Below are positions 32,362-39,850 of a stretch of 64,000 nucleotides of DNA, piece by piece. The translations under genes and the position numbers were made by a program. Under the pieces are notes generated by a model. That model made no database searches and was not told the DNA's origin. It saw only the letters and a list, made by a program, of their open reading frames with translations. Location: contig NZ_JAIVLG010000002.1 in assembly GCF_020524545.1 (NCBI RefSeq), positions 671,591-735,590 of the forward strand, in the 5' to 3' direction. Every line of letters begins with the position of its first letter. Positions within the stretch are counted from its first letter, which is position 1. The DNA comes from Microbacterium paraoxydans. GTDB taxonomy: Bacteria; Actinomycetota; Actinomycetes; Actinomycetales; Microbacteriaceae.

Positions 32362-33680
32362 GCCTCGTCCGAGTCGTTCTCGTCGTCGTCGCCGTGTTCG
32401 TCGCCGGAACGCGGGCGAAGCGAGTGGGAGTCTTCGCGCGCGCCCGCTGGGCCGCTGGTCCCCGCGAACAGGCTGGCGACCCCGGAGAGGTCTTCGGTCT
32501 CGACGTCGAGCATCCTGGCACGACGGTCGGCGTCGTCGACGTGCTCGCCGGACGCGGGACCGGTCGGGTCGGTGGGCGCTGCGGTCACCGTGTCCGCCTC
32601 ATCTTCCGCGTCTGCGGACTCCGCCCACAGCTCCTCGGGGTTGTACGCGTCGGTGTGCATCGAGGTGTCGATCTCGGCGACGGTGTCCTTCGGCACACGG
32701 TCGAGAGCATCGAGCGCCGAGTCGACGCCGGCACCCCGGGCGTCGATGATGGCGAGGTCGTCGCTGCGCAGTCCCTCGGCGAGTGCCTCCAGCAACGAGG
32801 CCGCATCATCGACGATGTCGGGTCGATGCATCGAATCGCCGTGCACGAGCCAGCGGGCGAACTCCAGTTCGGCGAGCAGCCGGGCGCGCACCTCCAGGCC
32901 GGCATCCGGTGCCCGGTCGATCGCATGGGAGTACGCGCGCTGGACGTCTTCAGCCGCGTCCGGTGCCGCGGACAACCAGGAAAGATCGAGGGCAGGGTCT
33001 CCCACCGAGAGTCCGTGCCAGCCGACCACGCCGACCACTTCAGGGCCGCGCTCGGGGTCATCGTCGAACAGGAACGAGGTCGCCTGCACGCCGCCAAGGA
33101 TGACGGTGGATTCGAAGTGCCACAGCTCATCGTCCGCGACGGCGTCACGCCACCGGACGGTGAGTCGTGCGGGGACGCGGCCCGTGGCGGCCGCGGTGTC
33201 GACCAGGCGCTCCAGCTCTGCGCGACTCTCCTCGGCGCTGCGCGTGGCGAGACCGGCGCCGCGGACGACCGAGGTGGGCAGACCGTGCACGGCGGCGATC
33301 GAGGCGCCCATGGACTCCGCGGCGCCGCGTCCGGCCGGCACCATGGCGGCCTCGATCTGGAAACCGGGAAGGAGCTCGGTCACGAGAGCGCGTCCGTCGC
33401 CGAGCCGCGTCTCGCCGACGTAGGCCGGTGCGCGGAAGGGGAGCATGGCACGGGCCCCATCGGTCAGCGCGCGCAGGGCGAGCGCTTCGGCGGCGAGCTC
33501 CCGCGCTGTCTCGTCGTCGTCCGCCACGCGGATCGCGAGCTCACGGCCGTCGGCGAGCGTGGCGATCGCCGAGTCGAACCGTCCGTCGCCATCGGCGCTC
33601 AGACGGCGCGCCCCCGTGACCTCTGCCCCGGGCAGCGCAGCGGTCACGGCCGCGGCTAGAGTGAATGGAGAGCGTCCCAT
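32307..33680 (-). CDS. Degenerate APH-fold phosphotransferase (possible pseudokinase) with acidic tail
   Basis: A 457-residue protein annotated by fold as a macrolide/aminoglycoside phosphotransferase: N-lobe strands around 35-55, EALALRAL helix, VTELLPGF hinge near 100 and GDPALDLSWL near 228. The catalytic loop is abnormal. Where active kinases have HxDxxxxN the protein reads WHFESTVIL (His188, Glu190 for Asp, no Asn), and the metal aspartate of the next strand is Gly (VVGWHGLSVGDP). It is probably not a kinase, or uses a changed mechanism. From about 350 the protein is acidic and disordered. TACCCT six bases before the ATG implies leaderless transcription. The position between AdnB and NudC suggests, but does not prove, a repair-linked role. 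Confidence 0.75.
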   Translation of the reverse strand: MGRSPFTLAAAVTAALPGAEVTGARRLSADGDGRFDSAIATLADGRELAIRVADDDETARELAAEALALRALTDGARAMLPFRAPAYVGETRLGDGRALVTELLPGFQIEAAMVPAGRGAAESMGASIAAVHGLPTSVVRGAGLATRSAEESRAELERLVDTAAATGRVPARLTVRWRDAVADDELWHFESTVILGGVQATSFLFDDDPERGPEVVGVVGWHGLSVGDPALDLSWLSAAPDAAEDVQRAYSHAIDRAPDAGLEVRARLLAELEFARWLVHGDSMHRPDIVDDAASLLEALAEGLRSDDLAIIDARGAGVDSALDALDRVPKDTVAEIDTSMHTDAYNPEELWAESADAEDEADTVTAAPTDPTGPASGEHVDDADRRARMLDVETEDLSGVASLFAGTSGPAGAREDSHSLRPRSGDEHGDDDENDSDEAQRAARAALQRWKSSSSE

Positions 33681-33686
33681 GCCCCC

Positions 33687-33692
33687 AGGGTA
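33687..33692 (-). promoter_or_regulatory. -10 box TACCCT of the degenerate phosphotransferase
   Basis: Minus-strand TACCCT, six bases, ATG at 33680. Confidence 0.45.
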
Positions 33693-33744
33693 GGTCGGCT
33701 CAGGGGCGGTCCCGCCTCCGCCACGCCCGTGAAAGAGGGAGTCG

Positions 33745-34626
33745 ATGACCAGTCAGCGCCCGTCTCTCGACCGTGCAGCCGAACTCCGCGACGAGCCGGA
33801 CGTCCTCGAACGGCTTCGAGAAGACCCCGCCACTCGCGTGATCGTCGTTCGCGAGGGGCGCGTCAGAGTGGTCGATTCCGCATTGCTGCGGGTTCCGCCC
33901 GCAGCGGTCGTCGAGGCCACCTGGGCTCTGCTCGGACGGGACGCCGATGGCATAGCGCTGCTCCTCGCCGCGGCCCCGCCGGAGACCGATTCCCTCGACG
34001 CGACGCCCGACGAGATCTGGCTCGGGATCCGCGACCTCGGCGGCCGCGTCGACGGTCGGGAGTCCGAACTCCTCATCAGCGCCGTCGCCCTCGCCGGTTG
34101 GCTCCGCGATGCACCGTTCTGCCCGGCATGCGGGGGCGGGACGGAGCTGCGGCAGGGCGGATGGTCACGACGATGCGTGGTCTGCGGTCGCGAGCACTTC
34201 CCCCGCACCGACCCGGCGGTGATCGTCGCGGTCGAAAGCCGTGATGGCGAGCGTCTGCTCCTCGGAGCGAACGCGAACTGGGGCGGACGCATGTATTCCT
34301 GTTTCGCCGGGTTCACCGAGGCGGGCGAGTCGCTCGAGTCGACCGTGCACAGGGAGATCGAGGAGGAGTCGGGGGTTCGCCTGTCATCGCTGCGGTACAT
34401 CTCCTCGCAGGCATGGCCGTTCCCGCGCTCTCTCATGATCGGCTTCCGCGCCGTCGTGGACGAGGAGTCCGCAGCGCTCGCCGACGGTGAGGAGATCATC
34501 GATGTGCGCTGGTTCTCCCGTGAGGAGATCGGCTCCGCGCTGGCAGGGCGGGGGCCGGTCGGGCTCCCCGGGCCCGCGTCGATCGCCCGCGCGCTGATCG
34601 TCGACTGGTACGAGGACCGCTTGTGA
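33745..34626 (+). CDS. nudC: NAD(+) diphosphatase / mRNA decapping NUDIX hydrolase
   Basis: Splits NAD(H) into NMN(H) and AMP; NudC enzymes also remove NAD caps from RNA 5' ends. The 293-residue protein has an N-terminal beta domain, a four-cysteine zinc ribbon (CPACGG and CVVCG, residues about 127-148) and the Nudix box GFTEAGESLESTVHREIEEESGV (GX5EX7REUXEEXGU pattern). The SQAWPFPRSLMIGF motif after it (SQPWPFPxS) is diagnostic for NudC rather than other Nudix enzymes. GAAAGAGGGA precedes the ATG. Its stop overlaps the uvrD2 start (TTGTGA), so the two form an operon, as in mycobacteria. Confidence 0.93.
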   Translation: MTSQRPSLDRAAELRDEPDVLERLREDPATRVIVVREGRVRVVDSALLRVPPAAVVEATWALLGRDADGIALLLAAAPPETDSLDATPDEIWLGIRDLGGRVDGRESELLISAVALAGWLRDAPFCPACGGGTELRQGGWSRRCVVCGREHFPRTDPAVIVAVESRDGERLLLGANANWGGRMYSCFAGFTEAGESLESTVHREIEEESGVRLSSLRYISSQAWPFPRSLMIGFRAVVDEESAALADGEEIIDVRWFSREEIGSALAGRGPVGLPGPASIARALIVDWYEDRL

Positions 34627-36344
34627 GCGCACTCGATGCCCTCGACGAGCGGCAGCGGGCGGCGGCATCGGTCTTGCGCGGTCCCGTCGCCGTGCTCGCC
34701 GGTGCAGGCACGGGAAAGACGCGCGTCATCACACATCGAATCGCTCATGGCGTGGATACGGGTGCGTACTCGCCCTCGCGCGTCATGGCGGTCACGTTCA
34801 CGGCCAAAGCCGCCGGAGAGCTGCGAGGGCGCCTGCGAGCGCTCGGCGTCGAGGGAGTGGCCGCCCGGACGTTCCACGCGACCGCCCTGGCGCAGCTGAA
34901 CTTCTTCTGGCCGACGCTCGCAGGCTCGCCCGCCCCGTCGATCATCGACAACAAGGTTCGGATGCTGGGGCAGGCGGCCGACGCGATCCGCCTGAGGCCC
35001 AGCACGGCGACTCTCCGCGACATCGCTTCCGAGATCGAGTGGCGTAAGGTCTCGATGCTCTCGATCGATCAGTACGCCGCGCTCGGACGCCCGATCAGCG
35101 GCGTGGACACCGGTCAGCTCATCGAGTTGATGCGCGGCTACGAGGCGCTGAAAGACGATCGCCGTCAACTCGATTTCGAAGACGTGCTCCTCGCCTGCGC
35201 GGGAATGCTCGAGACGGAGCCGCGCGTCACCGCGTCCGTCCACGAGCAGTATCGGCACTTCACGGTCGATGAGTTCCAAGACGTCTCGCCCCTGCAGAAC
35301 CGGCTGCTCGAACTCTGGCTGGGGGATCGGCACGACATCTGCGTCGTCGGTGACGCCAGCCAGACGATCTACTCGTTCGCCGGCGCCGATCAGCGGTTCC
35401 TGCTCGAGTTCGAGCGTCGCCACCCCGACGCCACGGTAGTGCGGTTGGAGACGAACTATCGTTCCCAGGCGCCGATCCTGACCGTGGCGAACGCGCTGAT
35501 GCACGGGCGGCCCGGAGCGCTCGAACTCGTGCCCGCGCGCGAGCAGTTCACCGCGGATGCCCCCACCGTGACCGCATACGACTCCGAGAGCGACGAGGCC
35601 GCGGGGATCGCGGCCTCGATCTCGGCCCAGCTCGCCGCAGGGGCATCGCCGTCGGAGATCGCGGTGCTCTACCGTGCGCACGCCCAGTCCGCGGTGCTGC
35701 AGCAGGCGCTCGCGGCCGAGGGCATCGCGACGACCGTGCTGGGTGGTACCCGGTTCTTCGCGATGCCGGAGGTGCGTCAAGCCATCCTGGCGCTGCGGGC
35801 GGCCGCGGTGGCTCCCTCCGAGCACGGTTTCCTGCCCGCGGTGCGACGGGTCCTGCGCGAGCTCGGTCTCACGGAGGAACCGCCCGCCGCAGGTGGTGTG
35901 CAGCGTGAGGGATGGGAAGCGCGACGTGCGATTCTTCGCCTCGCGGAAGAGGCAGGTCCCGACACGGATCTGCGCAGCTTCAGCGACGCGCTCATGGCCC
36001 GCGCGAAGGATCAGCATGAGCCCACGATGCGCACGGTGACTCTGTCGACCCTGCACGCGGCCAAGGGACTCGAATGGCCCCACGTGCACCTCGCCGGGTG
36101 GGCCGAGGGGTCGCTGCCGATCTCGTACGCGACGAGCTTCGAATCGGTGGACGAGGAGCGCCGTCTCGCCTACGTCGGCGTCACGCGCGCCGCGAGGACG
36201 CTGTCGCTGTCCTGGGCGAGAACTGCGGGGCGGGGAGAGCGGTCGCCGTCGCGGTTCCTTGCCGAGATGGGGACCACGGGGCGCGGCACCGGCATTCTTC
36301 GTGAAACGTCACCGAACGCCAACCGATCGAACCGTCGGCGCTGA
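34623..36344 (+). CDS. uvrD2: UvrD2-like superfamily 1 DNA helicase, short form
   Basis: 3'-5' DNA helicase of 573 residues. Motifs: LAGAGTGKTRVIT (27-37), DEFQDVSPLQNR near 215, VGDASQTIYSFAGAD, LETNYRSQAPI, STLHAAKGLEW and EERRLAYVGVTRA. M. tuberculosis UvrD2 is about 700 residues with a tetracysteine linker and HRDC domain; here the protein stops soon after motif VI (SRFLAEMGTTGRG), so both are missing. The GTG start overlaps nudC. The last 164 bases overlap the convergent cyclodehydratase-like gene. Confidence 0.86.
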   Translation: MSALDALDERQRAAASVLRGPVAVLAGAGTGKTRVITHRIAHGVDTGAYSPSRVMAVTFTAKAAGELRGRLRALGVEGVAARTFHATALAQLNFFWPTLAGSPAPSIIDNKVRMLGQAADAIRLRPSTATLRDIASEIEWRKVSMLSIDQYAALGRPISGVDTGQLIELMRGYEALKDDRRQLDFEDVLLACAGMLETEPRVTASVHEQYRHFTVDEFQDVSPLQNRLLELWLGDRHDICVVGDASQTIYSFAGADQRFLLEFERRHPDATVVRLETNYRSQAPILTVANALMHGRPGALELVPAREQFTADAPTVTAYDSESDEAAGIAASISAQLAAGASPSEIAVLYRAHAQSAVLQQALAAEGIATTVLGGTRFFAMPEVRQAILALRAAAVAPSEHGFLPAVRRVLRELGLTEEPPAAGGVQREGWEARRAILRLAEEAGPDTDLRSFSDALMARAKDQHEPTMRTVTLSTLHAAKGLEWPHVHLAGWAEGSLPISYATSFESVDEERRLAYVGVTRAARTLSLSWARTAGRGERSPSRFLAEMGTTGRGTGILRETSPNANRSNRRR

Positions 36345-37047
36345 TCTGGGCGACGCGGCTCTCCGGAGCCGGGCGCTCGCCCAGGAGCACGGCCGCGACC
36401 CGCCCGGCTTCGGCGACCTGCACGGCGCGGATCGGACCCGGGTGGCGACCGATCAGCTGCGCGTGCAGCAGAGGCCAGGACGGGTCGAGATCGGTGGAGT
36501 GCGCGTCCCGGCAGGCCAGGCACGCGGACACCCCGGGGATGACGAGAGGGCCCACCGTCACGCGTCCCTGTTCGAACGACACCGGCAGATGCGGGACGTC
36601 GTCGCGGAGATGACGGGCGAGCAGGCGAGCCGCTGCGGCACCTGGCACGAGCACGACGGCGACGGCGGCTGGCTGGGCGGGATCGACGAGGGTGATGCCC
36701 TCGTCCACGAGCGACTCCCGCATGCGGTACTCGCATCGGCCGTCGGTGAGACCGATGCTCTCGACCCAGGCAGGGCGGGGTGCGGATGGCTCGTCGACCA
36801 GGAGTGGCTCCACTCGGCTGAGCAGGGCACGAGCCTGGTCACGCGGAGCCCCGGCGGCATGCGCGATCACGTCGAACGATCCGCGACGGAAGTACGAGCG
36901 CAAGCGACTGAGGAGGAGCTCCACCCAGGGTGCGTCCGCTTCGAAGCGCAGGTCACCGTCGTGGCCGAGCTGGAGCGTGCGTTCGTCGCACCACAACAGG
37001 GGCGCGTTCGGGTTCAGGCGCGTAAGGATCGGCGGAGTGAGCGGCAT
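36181..37047 (-). CDS. TOMM-type cyclodehydratase / ThiF-like protein (orphan)
   Basis: A 288-residue protein resembling the leader-peptide-binding half of thiazole/oxazole-modified microcin cyclodehydratases (E1/ThiF-like). An N-terminal winged-helix-like part contains the start LTPPILTRLNPNAPLLWCD and a central Rossmann-like segment follows (AVAVVLVPGAAAARLLARHL). Zinc-type cysteines are CLACRDAH near 192 and CRCRAPW near 255. No YcaO, precursor peptide or dehydrogenase gene lies nearby. Orphan copies beside uvrD2 also seem to occur in other Actinobacteria, so a housekeeping role is likelier than a peptide product. The tail past the CRCR motif lies wholly inside the 164-bp overlap with uvrD2. 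CACAAT is seven bases before the ATG at 37047. Confidence 0.65.
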   Translation of the reverse strand: MPLTPPILTRLNPNAPLLWCDERTLQLGHDGDLRFEADAPWVELLLSRLRSYFRRGSFDVIAHAAGAPRDQARALLSRVEPLLVDEPSAPRPAWVESIGLTDGRCEYRMRESLVDEGITLVDPAQPAAVAVVLVPGAAAARLLARHLRDDVPHLPVSFEQGRVTVGPLVIPGVSACLACRDAHSTDLDPSWPLLHAQLIGRHPGPIRAVQVAEAGRVAAVLLGERPAPESRVAQISADGSIGWRSVTFHEECRCRAPWSPSRQGTATATALPAPQFSPRTATASSRRA

Positions 37048-37166
37048 CCCTCTGATTGTGGAGGGGCGCGCGGGCTGCGGGTGACCCTCCAGGGCCTTCG
37101 GTGGAGAACTTCCGCTGATCTGCGCGACCGGGGAGGAGAAGTGGGGCCGCCCACGTCCGGCCGACG

Positions 37167-37188
37167 CCGACCCGGTCAGACGGGTCGG
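37167..37188 (-). terminator. Short hairpin spanning the metalloprotease stop codon
   Basis: CCGACCCG and its exact complement CGGGTCGG, with a six-base loop that contains the first part of the stop codon (37176-37178). No U-tract follows. The downstream gap 37048-37166 has no gene. Confidence 0.35.
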
Positions 37189-38564
37189 TCGCCCTCCGGC
37201 GCGGCGTCGCCGTCGCTCTCGTCGGGCTTCTCCGCCGCGAAGTCGTCGCCGTCCAGCAGACGTGCCAGCGCCTCGTCGAACTCGTCGGCGACCGGCTGCT
37301 CCCCGCGCTCCGCGGCCTGCAGGCGGGCCACCAGAGCGCGGGGATCGTCGATGTCCTCGGCGGTCGGCATCAGGTCGGGGTAGTCCCACAGCGAGTCTCG
37401 TGCTCCGATGCCGACGGCATCCGTCACGGCCTGCCACATCGCCGAGGCCTCGCGCATACGCCGTGGGCGAAGCTTGAGCCCGACGAGGGCGCCGAGTGCG
37501 TCCTCGGCGGGGCCGCCCACAGCGCGCCGTCGGCGAGCGGCTTCCGCGATGCGCGCGCCGTCGGGGAGCCGGGAGGTCGCCTGCGCGGTGACCACGTCCA
37601 CCCACCCGTCGATCGTCGCAATGAGGTTCTCGAGCCGCGTCAGCGCCTCCCGCTGGGCCTCGCTCTGCACAGGGAGCAGCGCCCCACCCTCGATGGCGGC
37701 TCGCAATTCCTCCGGGTCGGAGGGGTCGAGCCTGCTCGCGACATCTTCCAGGGCGTCCACGTCGACCGTGACGCCGCGGGCGAAGTCCGTGATCTGCGCC
37801 ATCACGTGCAGATGCAGCCATTTCGCGTGCCGGTAGAGACGCGCGTATGCGAGTTCGCGGGTGGCGAGGTAGAGGGCGATCTGGTCTTCCGGGATTTCGA
37901 GGCCCTCGCCGAACGCGGTCAAGTTCTGCGGGATCACAGCGGCGGTGCCGGCCGGGAGCACGGGGATTCCCACGTCACCGCCGGAGACGACCTCGAGCGA
38001 CAGGTTCCCGAGCACCTGCCCGAACTGGGCCGCGAACACGGAGCCGCCCAGACCCCGCATCAGCTTTCCGGCCCCCTGGACCACACCGCGCATCTCCTCG
38101 GGGACCTGCGTGTCCAGCGCGGAGGTCAGCGCGTCGGCGATACTCGTCGACACCGGATCGGCGATCTCCTTCCACACCGGCAGGGTCTTCTCGACCCACT
38201 CGCCGCGAGTCATCGCGGTCGGGGGCGCAGCGAGCTCCGAGATCGTGGTCGCCTCGCCCAGCCACAGGTTGGCGAGCGAGAAGGAGTCGGCGAGCGAGGT
38301 GCGCGATCCGTCGCTGATGCCCTGACCGTCACGGTTGGCGATGAACAGGGCCTGACGCAGGGCGTTCTCCCACGGATCGCCGCCGAATGCCCCCTGGAGC
38401 TGCGACATGATCGTCTGCATCATCGCGGGGTCGAGGCTGAACCCGTCCATGCCCTCGAACGCGCCTCGCAGCGCCTCGGGGTCGATGTCGCCACCGCCCT
38501 GATTCGCGAGCATCCGTCGGAGGAACTCCTGGAAGTCCTCGGGTGTCGGGTCGTTGTCTGCCAT
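37176..38564 (-). CDS. DUF2342 / zincin-like putative metalloprotease
   Basis: A 462-residue soluble protein of the DUF2342 family, often named zinc-dependent metalloprotease. A glycine/methionine-rich N-terminus (FQEFLRRMLANQGGGD; MMQTIMSQLQGAFGG) precedes a largely helical domain. At the point where a zincin has HExxH, this protein reads TRELAYARLYRHAKWL (residues 235-250): the glutamate stays but the two histidines are Arg and Tyr. Nearby histidines (RHAKWLHLHV) might substitute. So peptidase activity is doubtful. A GAGAGGCGAG stretch precedes the ATG. It is divergent from the PDZ protease; the pair matches mycobacterial Rv3195/Rv3194c order. Confidence 0.8.
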   Translation of the reverse strand: MADNDPTPEDFQEFLRRMLANQGGGDIDPEALRGAFEGMDGFSLDPAMMQTIMSQLQGAFGGDPWENALRQALFIANRDGQGISDGSRTSLADSFSLANLWLGEATTISELAAPPTAMTRGEWVEKTLPVWKEIADPVSTSIADALTSALDTQVPEEMRGVVQGAGKLMRGLGGSVFAAQFGQVLGNLSLEVVSGGDVGIPVLPAGTAAVIPQNLTAFGEGLEIPEDQIALYLATRELAYARLYRHAKWLHLHVMAQITDFARGVTVDVDALEDVASRLDPSDPEELRAAIEGGALLPVQSEAQREALTRLENLIATIDGWVDVVTAQATSRLPDGARIAEAARRRRAVGGPAEDALGALVGLKLRPRRMREASAMWQAVTDAVGIGARDSLWDYPDLMPTAEDIDDPRALVARLQAAERGEQPVADEFDEALARLLDGDDFAAEKPDESDGDAAPEGDRPV

Positions 38565-38681
38565 GTCGCTCGCCTCTCAGGACATCTCTTGCCGTGGCAT
38601 CTACGCTAGTCACAGGTTTCTGCGCGCGAACCCGATGCGGGCAGATCGGTGTACGCCGCTCGCGAACGACGGAGGACTGCT

Positions 38682-39773
38682 GTGGATCGAACGCGATCTG
38701 GAAAGCCCGGGCTCGGAGTCTGGGCGCTGATCGTCGCGCTCGTCGCCCTCGTCGTGCTGACCTTCCTGCCGTCGCCGTACGTGATTCAGCGCCCCGGTCC
38801 GGTCTACGACACACTCGGCACCGCGACGGACAAGGACGGCAACGAGGTACCGCTGATCAAGGTCGACGGCGCCGAGACGTTCGAGACGGCCGGGACGCTG
38901 GATCTGACCACCGTTCAGGTCGTGGGAAACCGCGAGCGCACCCCGAGCTGGTTCGAGCTGGCGTTGGCCTGGATGGACTCGTCCCGCGCGGTCGTGCCGC
39001 TGGACTCGGTCTTCCCGGAGGGCGTGACGACCGAGCAGCGCGACGAGCGCAACGCGACGCTGATGATCGACTCGCAGCATGAGGCCACCGCGGCCGCCCT
39101 GAACGAACTCGGGTATGACACCGGCGCGCAGGTCGTGGTGGTCGATGCCGTTCCCGATTCCCCGGCGGAGGGCGTGCTCGAGGCCGACGACGTGATCACC
39201 GCGATCGATGGCGAACCGGTGGCCTCGGCGACACAGCTGCGCGAGGCGATCCAGGAGGCGGCGGGCGAGCCCGTGACGCTCACCGTGCTGCGGGACGACG
39301 AGGAGCAGACGGTCGAGGTGACACCGGCGGAGCACGTGGAGGGCGGGGTCACGACCTGGCTCATCGGCGTCACCCTCCGCACCGACTACGACTTCGAGAT
39401 CGATGTGACCATCCAGTTGGACAACGTCGGCGGCCCCAGCGCGGGGATGATGTTCGCGCTGGGCATCATCGACACGCTCACGGAGGGGGAGCTCAACGGC
39501 GGGGAGAACGTCGCGGGCACCGGGACCATCGATGCCGCGGGCACCGTCGGTCCGATCGGCGGGATCCGGCAGAAGCTCTACGGTGCGCGCGACGCCGGTG
39601 CGGAGTTCTTCCTCGCGCCGGAGGCGAACTGCGACGAGGTCGTCGGGCACGTCCCGGCCGGACTTCAGGTGATCCGCACCGCGACGCTGGACGAGTCGCT
39701 CGCGGCGCTCGAGGTGATCGCCGACGACGGCGACGTCGCCGCACTGCCGACATGTGAGCCCGCCGGCAGCTGA
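38682..39773 (+). CDS. PDZ and Lon-like serine protease, membrane-anchored (YlbL family)
   Basis: A 363-residue protease facing outside. An N-terminal membrane helix (LGVWALIVALVALVVLTFL, about 10-28) is followed by a conserved SPYVIQRPGPVYDTLG segment, a PDZ domain (about 145-220; VPDSPAEGVLEADDVITAIDG) and an S16/Lon-type peptidase domain with the Ser-Lys dyad: Ser253 in GGPSAGMM and Lys298 in GGIRQKLYGA. The B. subtilis relative YlbL contributes to cell-division checkpoint proteolysis. I start at the GTG at 38682 because GGAGGA lies eight bases upstream; a GTG at 38649 has no such site. Confidence 0.9.
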   Translation: MDRTRSGKPGLGVWALIVALVALVVLTFLPSPYVIQRPGPVYDTLGTATDKDGNEVPLIKVDGAETFETAGTLDLTTVQVVGNRERTPSWFELALAWMDSSRAVVPLDSVFPEGVTTEQRDERNATLMIDSQHEATAAALNELGYDTGAQVVVVDAVPDSPAEGVLEADDVITAIDGEPVASATQLREAIQEAAGEPVTLTVLRDDEEQTVEVTPAEHVEGGVTTWLIGVTLRTDYDFEIDVTIQLDNVGGPSAGMMFALGIIDTLTEGELNGGENVAGTGTIDAAGTVGPIGGIRQKLYGARDAGAEFFLAPEANCDEVVGHVPAGLQVIRTATLDESLAALEVIADDGDVAALPTCEPAGS

Positions 39774-39838
39774 GTTGCGACCAGGCACCGTGACCTCGCC
39801 GTGACCGGGATGACAGCCTGCGCACAGTGAGCGATGCC

Positions 39839-39844
39839 TAGGAT
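39839..39844 (+). promoter_or_regulatory. -10 box TAGGAT of leaderless UPF0182 gene
   Basis: TAGGAT, six bases, GTG at 39851. It separates this gene from the PDZ protease 77 bases upstream. Confidence 0.5.
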
Positions 39845-39850
39845 GGAAGT

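Noticed and set aside
25634..36344. A new anti-phage defence island built on tandem helicase-nucleases
   Set aside because: The pair and its neighbours match the known actinobacterial AdnAB-NudC-UvrD2 housekeeping locus; composition is native and no mobile-element signs are present.
36181..37047. A thiazole/oxazole peptide biosynthesis cluster around the cyclodehydratase-like gene
   Set aside because: No YcaO, dehydrogenase, transporter or candidate precursor peptide is present in the surrounding genes.
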